Shown in pieces: positions 9,124 through 18,253 of a stretch of DNA of 41,408 nt. The notes beneath the pieces were generated by a model. It worked only from the letters and a program-made list of their open reading frames with translations, did no database searches and had not been told where the DNA came from. The stretch is from Hymenobacter sp. (lineage in GTDB: Bacteria; Bacteroidota; Bacteroidia; Cytophagales; Hymenobacteraceae): NCBI GenBank assembly GCA_025353745.1, contig JANXOE010000187.1, forward strand, positions 1-41,408, read 5' to 3'. A program made the translations under genes and the position numbers. How positions within the stretch are numbered: the stretch's first letter is position 1; every line of letters starts with the position of its first letter.

Positions 9124-9441
9124 ATGTTCGTCCTCACTTTCCAGGAATGCTCCGTCCGCTACGGCCTGAATGCCGAGGAGCTGCGCAGCTTTTTAGCGTT
9201 TGGGCTCTTGCGCCCGGCCCCCACGCCCGACGCGGTGGAGGTCGACGACGAGCCCGACGACCTGCTGCCCCGCCTCGCCCGCCTGCACCACGGCCTGGGC
9301 GTGCCCCCCGAAGCCCTCGACCTGGTGCTGGCCATGCGCCAGCGCCTGCTGGGCCTGCAAGCCGCCCTGGCCCGCGAAACCGCCAAGGCCCGGCAGCTCG
9401 AACAGTTCCTGCACGGCCGGGGCCCGCTGCTGGAGCTGTAA
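9124..9441 (+). CDS. cbpM: Chaperone modulator CbpM-like (MerR-type helix)
   Basis: Directly downstream of cbpA; small protein with HHGLGVPPEALDLVLAMRQRLLGLQAAL. Confidence 0.75.
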   Translation: MFVLTFQECSVRYGLNAEELRSFLAFGLLRPAPTPDAVEVDDEPDDLLPRLARLHHGLGVPPEALDLVLAMRQRLLGLQAALARETAKARQLEQFLHGRGPLLEL

Positions 9442-9556
9442 CCAGGCAGCGGCTGGTATGGCGCGGCGGGCGCGGGGCCCGGCCCCGTGCAGCGAACGGT
9501 TGCTGCTCACCACGCACGACCCATCTTTTGCGTGTAGAGTGATAACTGTTAAACTG

Positions 9557-10300
9557 TTAAATGTTAAATGAGAGCGCCAGGGCTGCTCCGGCGGCGGTGG
9601 CCCCCAGCTTGGCCCAGTTGAGGCGGTGCTCGGGGCTGGTTTCGAACAGGATGGTGGTGGAGACGTGCAGAAAATTGCCGGCCACCAGCCCGAGCAAGGC
9701 GGCGTAGGCCCCCGTGCCGAGCCGCTCGTGCAACACCAGGTAGTTGCTGCTCAAGATGCCCAGCGGGCCGGCCAGCGCAAATAGCAGCAAAGCCGGCCAC
9801 ACCCGCCGCGCCGGCCCCGGCCGCTGGTGCAGCAGCGTGGCCAGCGCAAACGCGGCCGGAATGTGGTGCAGGGCCACCCCGCCCACGATGGCGAAGTAGG
9901 GCGTTCCCACTGCTTCGCCCGCCGACGGCACCAAAATGCTTCCCTCCAGAAACGAGTGCACGGCCAGCGCCGCCAGCAGCAGCAGCGGCACTTGGCCGCC
10001 GTGGGCCGCGTGGGCCCCGGCCGGGTGAACGTGGCCGTGCTCAACGCCCTGCGAGAAAACTTCCAGCAGCACCTGCCCAAAAAAACCTGCCAGCACCCAG
10101 TAGCCCACCCGGGGGCCCTGGCCCGGCACCAGCTGCCACGCCTCGGGCAGCAAGTGCGTGACGGTGAGCGTGAACAAGTACGCGCCGCTGAACGCCAGCA
10201 AGGGCTTCAGCCACGCCTGGCCCAGGGCGGCGGGCACCCGGCCGGCGGCCCATCCGGCGCCCATCACCGTGCCCAGCAGTACAACAATAGCAATCCACAT
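9557..10300 (-). CDS. ZIP family metal transporter
   Basis: Multi-TM; LAALAVHSFLEGSILVP and VALHHIPAAFALATLL (ZIP HSFxEG / HHIP motifs). Confidence 0.9.
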   Translation of the reverse strand: MWIAIVVLLGTVMGAGWAAGRVPAALGQAWLKPLLAFSGAYLFTLTVTHLLPEAWQLVPGQGPRVGYWVLAGFFGQVLLEVFSQGVEHGHVHPAGAHAAHGGQVPLLLLAALAVHSFLEGSILVPSAGEAVGTPYFAIVGGVALHHIPAAFALATLLHQRPGPARRVWPALLLFALAGPLGILSSNYLVLHERLGTGAYAALLGLVAGNFLHVSTTILFETSPEHRLNWAKLGATAAGAALALSFNI

Positions 10301-10416
10301 CCGCGAAAGCGCAAAAACCGGCCGCTGCGCCGCCGGTCACTCACCAATATATAAAGCAGCAGCCCGCCCCGCGCCGATGGGCGGAGCAGGCTGCCGCTGC
10401 AAAGTTACCGGGCAGC

Positions 10417-10785
10417 CTAGCGCCGCTTTTTGCCGGCCGCCGGGGGGGCGGCGGGGGCTGTGCCGTCGGCCGGGCTGGCGTCGTTCATTTTCTCTTTGTC
10501 TTTCAGGCTGGCGGCGTCGGCCGACGAGGTTTCGGCGGCGTCGGGCATGGCGCGCTCATCGAGCTTCGTTTCCGAGTTGATGGGCCGCGCAATGGCGCCG
10601 CCTTTGGCTTGGTTGGGCAGGTCGGCCGAGTCGGTGCCGAAGGTTTCGTCGGCCCGGGTGCCGGGGGCCACCATGTCGAGCGATACTTTTTCGTCGGGGC
10701 GCCAGTCGGAAGGCTCCGTGCTGCAAGCGTTCAGGGCGAGGGCGGCGGCGGCCAGGGCCAGCAGGCGGGGGGTGCAGAATTTCAT
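10417..10785 (-). CDS. Putative lipoprotein, hypothetical
   Basis: MKFCTPRLLALAAAALALNACSTEPSDW lipobox; low-complexity remainder. Confidence 0.6.
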   Translation of the reverse strand: MKFCTPRLLALAAAALALNACSTEPSDWRPDEKVSLDMVAPGTRADETFGTDSADLPNQAKGGAIARPINSETKLDERAMPDAAETSSADAASLKDKEKMNDASPADGTAPAAPPAAGKKRR

Positions 10786-10890
10786 GGGGTAGTGAGTAAG
10801 CAATGGCAATCAGACAAAAAGCGATACGCAGGGCCCGCCGGCGGGGTCGCGCCGGCGGCGCTTTTTTCGGGCGGCGGGCCGGCCGGGGCC

Positions 10891-11493
10891 CTACGCCGGC
10901 AGCAGGCTTTTGCGGCGCAGCAGCGCCTCAAACAGCTTGCGGTCGTTGTCGGAGTTGAAGACGCGCTGGGGCAAATGTAGAAACACCGGCACGTCGAAGG
11001 TGCGGCCCAGCCACAGGCGCCAGGGGGCCGTGCCCTCGGGCGGCACGCCGGGCTTGAGGTAGAGCAGGTAGGCGTCGCCGTCGCGGCGCACCTTGCCGAT
11101 CATGTCCCAGGTGAGCTGCATGGCCTTTTCCTTGCTCACGCGCAGCAGCAGCTGCTTCTGGTCCATCTCGAAGCTCATGCGCTCGAACAAGGGCTTGCTC
11201 TGCTCCATCTGCGTGACGCCCGTGACCTGGGCCGATCGCAGCAGCACGAACGCCAGGGTGAGCAAGGCGCTCACGGCCAGCCACCACCACGAATGCCAGA
11301 CGATGGCCGGCAGCAAGCCGATGGCGAACGGCACGAAGGCGTACACCCAGTCTTTGCGCCACACCTCGGCCATGGCCAGGCGGGTGTAGGCGTTGGTGTC
11401 GAACTGCGTTTTTTTGGTGACGATGGCCAGCGGCGACGGCTGCTGCTGTTGGCGGAAGCCGCCGCCCCCGCCGCGTTGGTTGGGTTGGTTCAT
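10891..11493 (-). CDS. YcxB-like membrane protein
   Basis: Two TM segments then MSFEMDQKQLLLRVSKEKAMQLTWDMIGKVRRDGDAYLLYL...VFLHLPQRVFNSDNDRKLFEALL. Confidence 0.65.
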   Translation of the reverse strand: MNQPNQRGGGGGFRQQQQPSPLAIVTKKTQFDTNAYTRLAMAEVWRKDWVYAFVPFAIGLLPAIVWHSWWWLAVSALLTLAFVLLRSAQVTGVTQMEQSKPLFERMSFEMDQKQLLLRVSKEKAMQLTWDMIGKVRRDGDAYLLYLKPGVPPEGTAPWRLWLGRTFDVPVFLHLPQRVFNSDNDRKLFEALLRRKSLLPA

Positions 11494-11615
11494 GGTTTCG
11501 GGTATGGAGATGTCGGAGAGGTGGCGATGTGAAAAACGTGGCGCGGGTTTTCGCAGGGGATAACAAACTTTATAATTTCCGCATTCTCACCTTTTCACAT
11601 CCAGCACCGTAAAAT

Positions 11616-12479
11616 TTAAAATGCTTTCAGGCTCAGGTCCAGTATTTTGGCCGAGTGCGTGAGGGCCCCCACCGAAATGTAGTCGACGCCGGTGGCGGCC
11701 ACTTCGGCCAGGGTTTGCTCGGTGATGCCGCCGCTGGCTTCGGTTTCGAAGCGGCCGGCCACCAGGGCCACCGCCTCGCGCATCAGGGCGGGCGCCATGT
11801 TGTCGAGCATCAGGCGCTGGAAGCCGCCGGCCGCCAGGGCCTGCTGCACTTCGGCCAGGGTGCGGGTTTCGAGCACGATGGGCAGCCGCCGGCCGGTGCG
11901 GGCCAGGTAGGCGTGCGTGGCGGCCAGGGCCGGGGCCACGCCGCCGGCGTAGTCCACGTGGTTGTCCTTCAGCATGATCATGTCGAAGAGCCCGTAGCGG
12001 TGGTTTACGCCGCCGCCGATCAGCACCGCCCATTTCTCGCAGAGGCGGAAGTTGGGCGTGGTCTTGCGGGTGTCGAGCAGGCGGGCGCGGGTGCCGGCCA
12101 GCAGGCCCGTGAGGTGCGCCGTGTAGGTGGCGATGCCGCTCATGCGCTGCATGCAGTTGAGCACCAGCCGCTCGGCCGTGAGGATGCTGCGCGCGGGGCC
12201 CTCCACCACAAAGGCCACGTCGCCGGGGCGCACGCGGGCGCCGTCGGGCAGGGCGTCGCGCACGCGCAGGGCGGCGTCGACGGCAGCGAAGATGCGCGGG
12301 GCCAGGGCCGCGCCGGCCAGCACGCCGGGGCTCTTGACGAGCAGGCGGGCGCGGTTTTGGGCGTCGGCCGGCACGGCGGCCAGGGCCGAGTGGTCGCCGT
12401 CGCCCACGTCTTCGGCCAGGGCCGTGCGGATGAACGTGGCGAGGGCCTCGTCGGTCAAATAAGCGGGAAGCGGTTGCAC
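11616..12479 (-). CDS. nadC: Nicotinate-nucleotide pyrophosphorylase (carboxylating)
   Basis: AERLVLNCMQRMSGIATYT, LLDTRKTTPNFRLCEKWAVLIGGGVNHRYGLFDMIMLKDNH, SGGITEQTLAEVAATGVDYISVGALTHS; GTG start inferred. Confidence 0.95.
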   Translation of the reverse strand: MQPLPAYLTDEALATFIRTALAEDVGDGDHSALAAVPADAQNRARLLVKSPGVLAGAALAPRIFAAVDAALRVRDALPDGARVRPGDVAFVVEGPARSILTAERLVLNCMQRMSGIATYTAHLTGLLAGTRARLLDTRKTTPNFRLCEKWAVLIGGGVNHRYGLFDMIMLKDNHVDYAGGVAPALAATHAYLARTGRRLPIVLETRTLAEVQQALAAGGFQRLMLDNMAPALMREAVALVAGRFETEASGGITEQTLAEVAATGVDYISVGALTHSAKILDLSLKAF

Positions 12480-12483
12480 CCGG

Positions 12484-12491
12484 CAAAGGTA
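12484..12491 (-). promoter_or_regulatory. TAnnTTTG -7 box, 4 nt before nadC GTG
   Basis: Minus strand TACCTTTG-ccgg-GTG. Confidence 0.5.
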
Positions 12492-12537
12492 CGCCCGGGG
12501 GCCTTTGCCACGAAAGCGCGGCGGGCGGCCAACGCAA

Positions 12538-12571
12538 AGCCCCGCCGCCTGACTAGCAGGCAACGGGGCTT
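12538..12571. terminator. Bidirectional-looking stem-loop between nadC and the DUF4783-like gene
   Basis: agccccgccgcctg-actag-caggcaacggggctt. Confidence 0.6.
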
Positions 12572-12591
12572 CACGAAAAGATAATGCCGGA

Positions 12592-12990
12592 TTATTCTTT
12601 GGTAAAATCCAGGTTGTCGATCATCGGGGGCCCGTGCGAGGGCTTCAGCTTGACGTAGACCCGGTAGGTGCCGCCGTGGCTCGCGTAGCGGCCCACCGCG
12701 TACTGAATGCCTTCGCCGCTGGCGCCCTGGTGAATGAAATCGAAGCCGGTGGGGCCGTTTTTGGCGAAGAAGTCTTTCAGCACCAGCTCGGCCTGGGTGG
12801 CGTTGAAGTTCTGCTTGTCGCCGTCGAAGCTGATTTCGACGGCCGGGGCCAGGTACTGGGCCAGGTCGTGGGCCGAGCCGGTGCGCAGGGCGGCGCGCAG
12901 GGCCCCCAGGTCGGCCTGGGCCTGGGCCGTGAAGGCCAGCAGCACCAGCAGCCAAGCGGCGGCCAACGTCCGTAGAATAGAGGGTTTCAT
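12592..12990 (-). CDS. DUF4783-like secreted protein
   Basis: Signal peptide MKPSILRTLAAAWLLVLLAFTAQAQ; LRTGSAHDLAQYLAPAVEISFDGDKQNFNATQAELVLKDFFAKNGPTGFDFIHQG. Confidence 0.75.
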   Translation of the reverse strand: MKPSILRTLAAAWLLVLLAFTAQAQADLGALRAALRTGSAHDLAQYLAPAVEISFDGDKQNFNATQAELVLKDFFAKNGPTGFDFIHQGASGEGIQYAVGRYASHGGTYRVYVKLKPSHGPPMIDNLDFTKE

Positions 12991-13179
12991 GGTAAAAAGT
13001 AAAGAACGCGTCATCGTGTGGCAACGTGGTAGCGAAAACAGTGCCAGTCGGCCAGCGCCCCCGAACCGGGGCGGGCCCGCACGCAACGGCCAGCGGCGGG
13101 TGGGCCCCGATAGGACAAAATTCTGTTCAAAATTACGGCTGCTTCGGCCCGGGCTGCCAACGCTTGCCCCGGCCCCCCG

Positions 13180-13187
13180 TATCTTTG
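13180..13187 (+). promoter_or_regulatory. TAnnTTTG -7 box, 4 nt before gpmI ATG
   Basis: TATCTTTG-cggc-ATG. Confidence 0.5.
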
Positions 13188-13191
13188 CGGC

Positions 13192-14736
13192 ATGAACAAA
13201 CAGGTATTATTGGTGATTCTGGACGGGTGGGGCCTGACCCAAAACACGGTCAATTCGGCCGTGGACCAGGCGCAGACGCCTTTCTACGACGAAGTGCTGC
13301 AACGCTACCCCCACAGCAAGCTCCAGGCTTCGGGCGAGGCCGTGGGGCTGCCCGAAGGCCAGATGGGCAATTCGGAAGTGGGCCACATGAACATCGGCGC
13401 GGGCCGCGTCGTCGATCAGGAGCTGGTGCGCATCGGCAAGGCCATCCGCGAGCGGAAGCTGGGCCAGATGCCGGCCCTGGTGAAAGCTTTCGAGTACGCC
13501 CGCACCAATAATAAACCCCTGCACCTCATCGGGTTGCTGTCCGACGGCGGCGTGCACTCGCACATCGACCACGTGAAAGCCCTCTGCACCATTGCCTACG
13601 AGGCGGGCGTGCCGCGGGTGTTCGTGCACGCCTTCACCGACGGGCGCGACACCGACCCCAAAAGCAGCGTGCGCTTCATCAACGACCTGGAGGAGCACGT
13701 GGAGCGCACCGGCGCCAAAATTGCCTCCGTGGTGGGCCGCTACTACGCCATGGACCGCGACCAGCGCTGGGAGCGGGTGAAGGTGGCCTACGACCTGCTG
13801 GTGAACGGCGTGGGCACGCCTTCCCAAAACCTGATCCAAACCGTTCAGGAACAGTACAAGGACGGCGTAACCGATGAGTTCCTGAAGCCCATCGTGAAGG
13901 TGGGGGCCGATGAGCAGCCGCTGGCCACCATCCAGGACGGCGACGCGGTGCTGTGCTTCAATTTTCGCACCGACCGGGGCCGCGAAATCACGGAAGTGCT
14001 TACGCAGCAGGACTACCACGCCTTCCAGATGCATCGCCTGAACCTGCATTACCTGACGATGACGAACTACGACGAGAGCTTCGTGGGCGTGACGCCGGTG
14101 TTTGAGAAGGACAACCTGAACCTGACGCTGGGCGAGGTGCTGGCCGCCCACGGCAAAACCCAGATCCGCATTGCCGAAACCGAGAAGTACCCGCACGTGA
14201 CGTTCTTCTTCTCGGGCGGGCGCGAGGCCGCGTTCGCGGGCGAGCGGCGCATCATGCGGCCCTCGCCCAAAGTGGCCACCTACGACCTGCAGCCCGAGAT
14301 GAGCGCCGCCGACCTGCGCGACGCGCTGGTGCCCGAGCTGCAAGCCAACGCGGCCGATTTCGTGGTCCTGAACTTCGCCAACCCCGACATGGTGGGCCAC
14401 ACCGGCGTGTTTGAGGCCGTGGTGAAGGCCGTGGAAACGGCCGACGCCTGCGCCCGCGCCGTGGTGGAAGCCGCCCGCGCCGCCGGCTACGCCAGCATCA
14501 TCATCGCCGACCACGGCAACGCCGAGTTCATGCGCAACGCCGACGGCTCGCCCAACACGGCCCACACCACGGCCCTGGTGCCCTGCATTTTGGTGGACGA
14601 TAACTACCACGGCACCATCGCCGACGGCAAGCTGGCCGACCTCGCCCCCACCATCCTGGCCCTGATGGGCGTGCCCCAGCCGGCCGAAATGACCGGCCAA
14701 AGCCTGCTTCGCCCCGAAAACGCCCCCGGTGCGTAG
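13192..14736 (+). CDS. gpmI: 2,3-bisphosphoglycerate-independent phosphoglycerate mutase
   Basis: LLVILDGWGL, GNSEVGHMNIGAGRVVDQELVRI, DGRDTDPKSSVRFI, VVGRYYAMDRDQRWERV, IADHGNAEFMRN, TAHTTALVPCILVD. Confidence 0.97.
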   Translation: MNKQVLLVILDGWGLTQNTVNSAVDQAQTPFYDEVLQRYPHSKLQASGEAVGLPEGQMGNSEVGHMNIGAGRVVDQELVRIGKAIRERKLGQMPALVKAFEYARTNNKPLHLIGLLSDGGVHSHIDHVKALCTIAYEAGVPRVFVHAFTDGRDTDPKSSVRFINDLEEHVERTGAKIASVVGRYYAMDRDQRWERVKVAYDLLVNGVGTPSQNLIQTVQEQYKDGVTDEFLKPIVKVGADEQPLATIQDGDAVLCFNFRTDRGREITEVLTQQDYHAFQMHRLNLHYLTMTNYDESFVGVTPVFEKDNLNLTLGEVLAAHGKTQIRIAETEKYPHVTFFFSGGREAAFAGERRIMRPSPKVATYDLQPEMSAADLRDALVPELQANAADFVVLNFANPDMVGHTGVFEAVVKAVETADACARAVVEAARAAGYASIIIADHGNAEFMRNADGSPNTAHTTALVPCILVDDNYHGTIADGKLADLAPTILALMGVPQPAEMTGQSLLRPENAPGA

Positions 14737-15307
14737 CCGTTGGAGGGGCTGGGCGTGGGGGCTGCCGCTGCTGCTGGCCGGCTGCGGCGGCCCCGACGCC
14801 GCTGCGCCCCGCGCCGCCGGGGCCCTGTACTTCGACGTGCGCGGGCTGCTCGACGGGCAGATCCGGCGCCTCGACCTCGCCCACGCCGCCACCCTCAAGC
14901 GCGTGAGCGTGCGCGGCGGCCCGCCCGAAACCGTGCGCGTGCCCGCCGTGAAGTGGGCCGACGAGCTGCAGCTGTTTTTTCAGGCCGACATCAACAAAGC
15001 CGCCCTGCGCGGGGCCTACGCTGTCGATTCGGCCCGGCTGCCCGATGGGCGGCTGCGCCGCACCTACACCCGCCTCCCCGGCCGCAGCATCGCCCCGGTG
15101 GCCCGCCTGGAGGTGCTCAGCGCCGGGGCCGCGCCCGAAGAAATCACGGCCGACGTGGAGCAGCAGAACGCGCTGTTCTCGGCCCGCAAGCACCTGCGGC
15201 TCGACCTGCGCCAGGGCCGCCTGGCCGGCTACGCCGTGCAGGGCACCCAGAAGCTGGTGCTGTTCGACACGCTGCGCTACGCGGCCGCCGGGCAGGTGCA
15301 GGAGTGA
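14729..15307 (+). CDS. Hypothetical lipoprotein, 192 aa
   Basis: GTG start overlaps gpmI end by 8 nt; lipobox GLPLLLAGCGG. Confidence 0.65.
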   Translation: MRSRWRGWAWGLPLLLAGCGGPDAAAPRAAGALYFDVRGLLDGQIRRLDLAHAATLKRVSVRGGPPETVRVPAVKWADELQLFFQADINKAALRGAYAVDSARLPDGRLRRTYTRLPGRSIAPVARLEVLSAGAAPEEITADVEQQNALFSARKHLRLDLRQGRLAGYAVQGTQKLVLFDTLRYAAAGQVQE

Positions 15308-15375
15308 AGAACCGGACGCCCGCCGGGCGGGCGGCTTTTCGCTGCCCGCCCGGTAATCGCTGGCCGTGCCGGGGG

Positions 15376-16938
15376 CTACTTGTGCTCGTAGGCGCCCACC
15401 GTGGGGGCCTTGCGCGGTAGGTTGCGCAGGTCGCGGGCTGGCACTGAGCCAATTGCGGGGCCCAGCTTGAGGGCCGGCGACTCGGCTTGCAGACGGTAGT
15501 CGGCTTTGGTGAAGCTGGAGCCGATGCGCACGAACTTCGGATCGGCGAGCAGGTTGCCCAGGGCCGGATCGGCCAGGCCGGGCTTGCCGGGGGCCCCCAG
15601 CACGGGGCCGGCGTAGGCCTTGGTGCGCAGCACCGAGTTGCGCACGAGCAGGGTGTTGCGGTAGGCGTCGTTGTCGTCGAGGTACAGCTCGTCTTCGAGG
15701 GGGCCCCACACGACGCTGTTGCGGATGGCGACCTGGGGCGACGAGAGGGCAGTAACGCCGGCAACCGGCGACTTGTCGGTAAACGTCAGGGCGGCCGTTT
15801 TGCGCTGAAACGAGGGCGTGTAGTTGGCGATGGTGCAGAAGTTAAAATCAAACTCGCCGCCCCCGAAGCCCAGCACGGCGTATTCGCCGCAATTGGTGAT
15901 CAGGCAGTTGGTGGCCGCCACCCGGCCCGACAGGCTGATGATGCCGCCGCCCGTGCCGCCGATGGTCAGGCTCTGGGCCGAGGCGAACGACACGTTGGCC
16001 CCGGAGATGTTCTTAATCGTCGTGTTGTCGAGCTGCACCGCCGGGTGCGGCAGCGCGTTGGCGGGGTTGTACAGCGCCACGCCGAACGCGGCGTTTTTGA
16101 TTTCCGCGTAGCGAATGCGGTTGTCGTGGCTGGTGGCCGTGAGCACGATGCCGCCCCATTGCCCCGGAATATCGGCGTAGAACGGTTCGAGCCGGTCGCC
16201 GGCGAAGTGCACGAGGTTGGCGTTGGTATCCTTCACCGTATCCGCCGGCAGAAAAGCATTGGGCTCCGTTAAGTCGTTCACCAGCAGCTGGCCATCGACT
16301 TGCAGCTGGGCCCCGGCGTGCGAATAGACGCGCGCGCCCCGCGGAATGCGCAGCGTGGCCCCCGCCGCCACCACCACGCCCACGGCGTAGGTTTTGCCCC
16401 CGCTCACGTAGTCGCCGTTGACGATGACGTGGGGCTTGTCGGTCTTCCAGGTCGTGTTTTGGGCGATGACGTCGGCGCGGTGAAAATAGGCGTTCTGGCC
16501 GTAGGCCACCAGCTTCACGTTCTGGGCGTTGCCGTTGGTGAGGAAATTGATTTGGTCCGTCACCAAAAACTGCTTGGCGGCGGTGGCCGTGCCGTTGTCG
16601 CCCACCGTGGCCCGCACCAGCACGAGCAGGCTGTCGTTGCCCCGGACGGTGACGCCGCTGGCCGCGTTGCCCGCGTCGCCGCTGACAACCAGCGCGTACG
16701 GGCTGGCTCCTGCTTCGCCCAGGCTGACATCTGTTTTCAGGGCCCCGCGGTTGCGGTTGTACACCCACAGCCGCTTGGTCACGGTGCGCACCGTGGTGAA
16801 CACGGTATCGAACAGCACCGTGTCCTGCACAAAGCTCAGGCTGCCCGAAGTTTGCACCAAATCTTCCTTGGGCTCGCAGCCCGGCAGCAGCGCCGACAAA
16901 CACCCGAGCAGAACGAAAGCGAGAAAAAAGTGGCGCAT
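15376..16938 (-). CDS. Large lipoprotein with right-handed beta-helix-like repeats
   Basis: MRHFFLAFVLLGCLSALLPGCEPKED lipobox; LTATSHDNRIRYAEIKNAAFGVAL, CLITNCGEYAVLGFGGGEFDFNFCTI parallel beta-helix-type repeats. Confidence 0.75.
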   Translation of the reverse strand: MRHFFLAFVLLGCLSALLPGCEPKEDLVQTSGSLSFVQDTVLFDTVFTTVRTVTKRLWVYNRNRGALKTDVSLGEAGASPYALVVSGDAGNAASGVTVRGNDSLLVLVRATVGDNGTATAAKQFLVTDQINFLTNGNAQNVKLVAYGQNAYFHRADVIAQNTTWKTDKPHVIVNGDYVSGGKTYAVGVVVAAGATLRIPRGARVYSHAGAQLQVDGQLLVNDLTEPNAFLPADTVKDTNANLVHFAGDRLEPFYADIPGQWGGIVLTATSHDNRIRYAEIKNAAFGVALYNPANALPHPAVQLDNTTIKNISGANVSFASAQSLTIGGTGGGIISLSGRVAATNCLITNCGEYAVLGFGGGEFDFNFCTIANYTPSFQRKTAALTFTDKSPVAGVTALSSPQVAIRNSVVWGPLEDELYLDDNDAYRNTLLVRNSVLRTKAYAGPVLGAPGKPGLADPALGNLLADPKFVRIGSSFTKADYRLQAESPALKLGPAIGSVPARDLRNLPRKAPTVGAYEHK

Positions 16939-16991
16939 AGGTAGTTTGAGCATTTTTCTGGGCGGCGTGCTGCCCAAGGCACCATCTTTCC

Positions 16992-18062
16992 CTACGACAC
17001 GCCCACTTTCAGGCGTTCGGCGCTTTCGGCGATGCGCAGGTTTTCCACGAAATCGTCCACGTTGCCGTCCATCACGCTGGTCAGGTTGTGCACAGTGTAG
17101 CCGATGCGGTGGTCGGTGACGCGGCCCTGCGGGTAGTTGTAGGTGCGCACCTTGTCGCTGCGGTCGCCGCTGCCGATCATGCTTTTGCGGATGGCCCCTT
17201 CGGCTTCGTTTTTCTTGGCCAGCTCAATCTCAAAAATGCGCGAGCGCAGCACTTGCAGGGCCTTGTCGAAGTTCTTGAGCTGCGACTTCTGGTCCTGGCA
17301 CTGGGCCACGAGGCCGGTGGGGAGGTGGGTGAGGCGCACGGCCGAATAGGTCGTGTTCACCGACTGCCCGCCGGGGCCGCTCGACATGAACAAGTCCTTG
17401 CGGATGTCGTTCATGTCCAGCTCGATGTCGAACTCTTCGGCTTCGGGCATCACCACCACCGAGGCCACGCTGGTGTGGATGCGGCCCTGGGTTTCGGTGG
17501 CCGGCACGCGCTGCACGCGGTGCACGCCGCTCTCAAACTTGAGCTTGCCGTACACGTCCTCGCCCTTCACGGCCAAAATAATTTCTTTGTAGCCGCCGGC
17601 CGTGCCCTCCATGGCGTCGACCAGCTCCATTTTCCAGCCCTGCTTTTCGGCGAAGCGCAGGTACATGCGCTGCAAGTCGCCGGCAAAAAGGGCCGCTTCG
17701 TCGCCCCCGGCCCCGGCCCGGATTTCCATGATGACGTCCTTCGAGTCGTTGGGGTCTTTGGGCAGCAGCAGGTCTTTGATGGCCCCTTCCAGGCGCTCCT
17801 GCTCGGGCTGCAGCTGGTCGAGCTCGGCCTTGGCCATTTCGCGGAAGTCCTCGTCTTTCTCAGTGGAAATAACCTGGCGGGCATTCTCGATGTTGCTGAG
17901 CACCTGCTGGTAGTTGCGGTATTCGGCCACAATTTTGCCCAAGTCTTTGTACTCTTTGTTCAACGACTTGTAGCGCTTCAGGTCCGACATCACGTCGGGC
18001 TGCATCAGCTCTTCGTTCACGTTGTCGTACCGCAGGCGGATGGCTTCTAATTTGTCCAGCAT
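16992..18062 (-). CDS. prfA: Peptide chain release factor 1
   Basis: [48 protein letters not shown] in [25 protein letters not shown]. Confidence 0.96.
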   Translation of the reverse strand: MLDKLEAIRLRYDNVNEELMQPDVMSDLKRYKSLNKEYKDLGKIVAEYRNYQQVLSNIENARQVISTEKDEDFREMAKAELDQLQPEQERLEGAIKDLLLPKDPNDSKDVIMEIRAGAGGDEAALFAGDLQRMYLRFAEKQGWKMELVDAMEGTAGGYKEIILAVKGEDVYGKLKFESGVHRVQRVPATETQGRIHTSVASVVVMPEAEEFDIELDMNDIRKDLFMSSGPGGQSVNTTYSAVRLTHLPTGLVAQCQDQKSQLKNFDKALQVLRSRIFEIELAKKNEAEGAIRKSMIGSGDRSDKVRTYNYPQGRVTDHRIGYTVHNLTSVMDGNVDDFVENLRIAESAERLKVGVS

Positions 18063-18094
18063 TTTGGTGGTCGAAAAAAATAGTCTGTAGTTTG

Positions 18095-18102
18095 CAAAGA
18101 TA
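18095..18102 (-). promoter_or_regulatory. TAnnTTTG -7 box upstream of prfA
   Basis: Minus strand TATCTTTG, 32 nt before prfA ATG. Confidence 0.4.
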
Positions 18103-18253
18103 CTGGATTCAAACACCGCCGTTTGGGTCGGGCGTTCCTTTTTCCGCAGCGCGGCAAGAGGCGGCGCCCGGCGGGCGCTGTCGGGGCCCGGCGTCGGTCG
18201 CCCTGCCCCTTGCCGGTCCATCCACCCGGCCCCACCCCCAGCCGCTTTTTTAA

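Noticed and set aside
8131-9441. cbpA-cbpM as a novel operon
   Set aside because: Known co-chaperone/modulator arrangement; annotated but not reported as novel.
9545-9570. Short direct repeat aactgttaaactgttaaatgttaaatg
   Set aside because: Too short and simple, in an AT-rich gene end; likely incidental.
13207-14898. 563-aa minus-strand ORF opposite gpmI
   Set aside because: GC-rich antisense shadow ORF; His/Gly/Val/Ala-biased composition with no domain-like motifs, while the plus strand is clearly gpmI.
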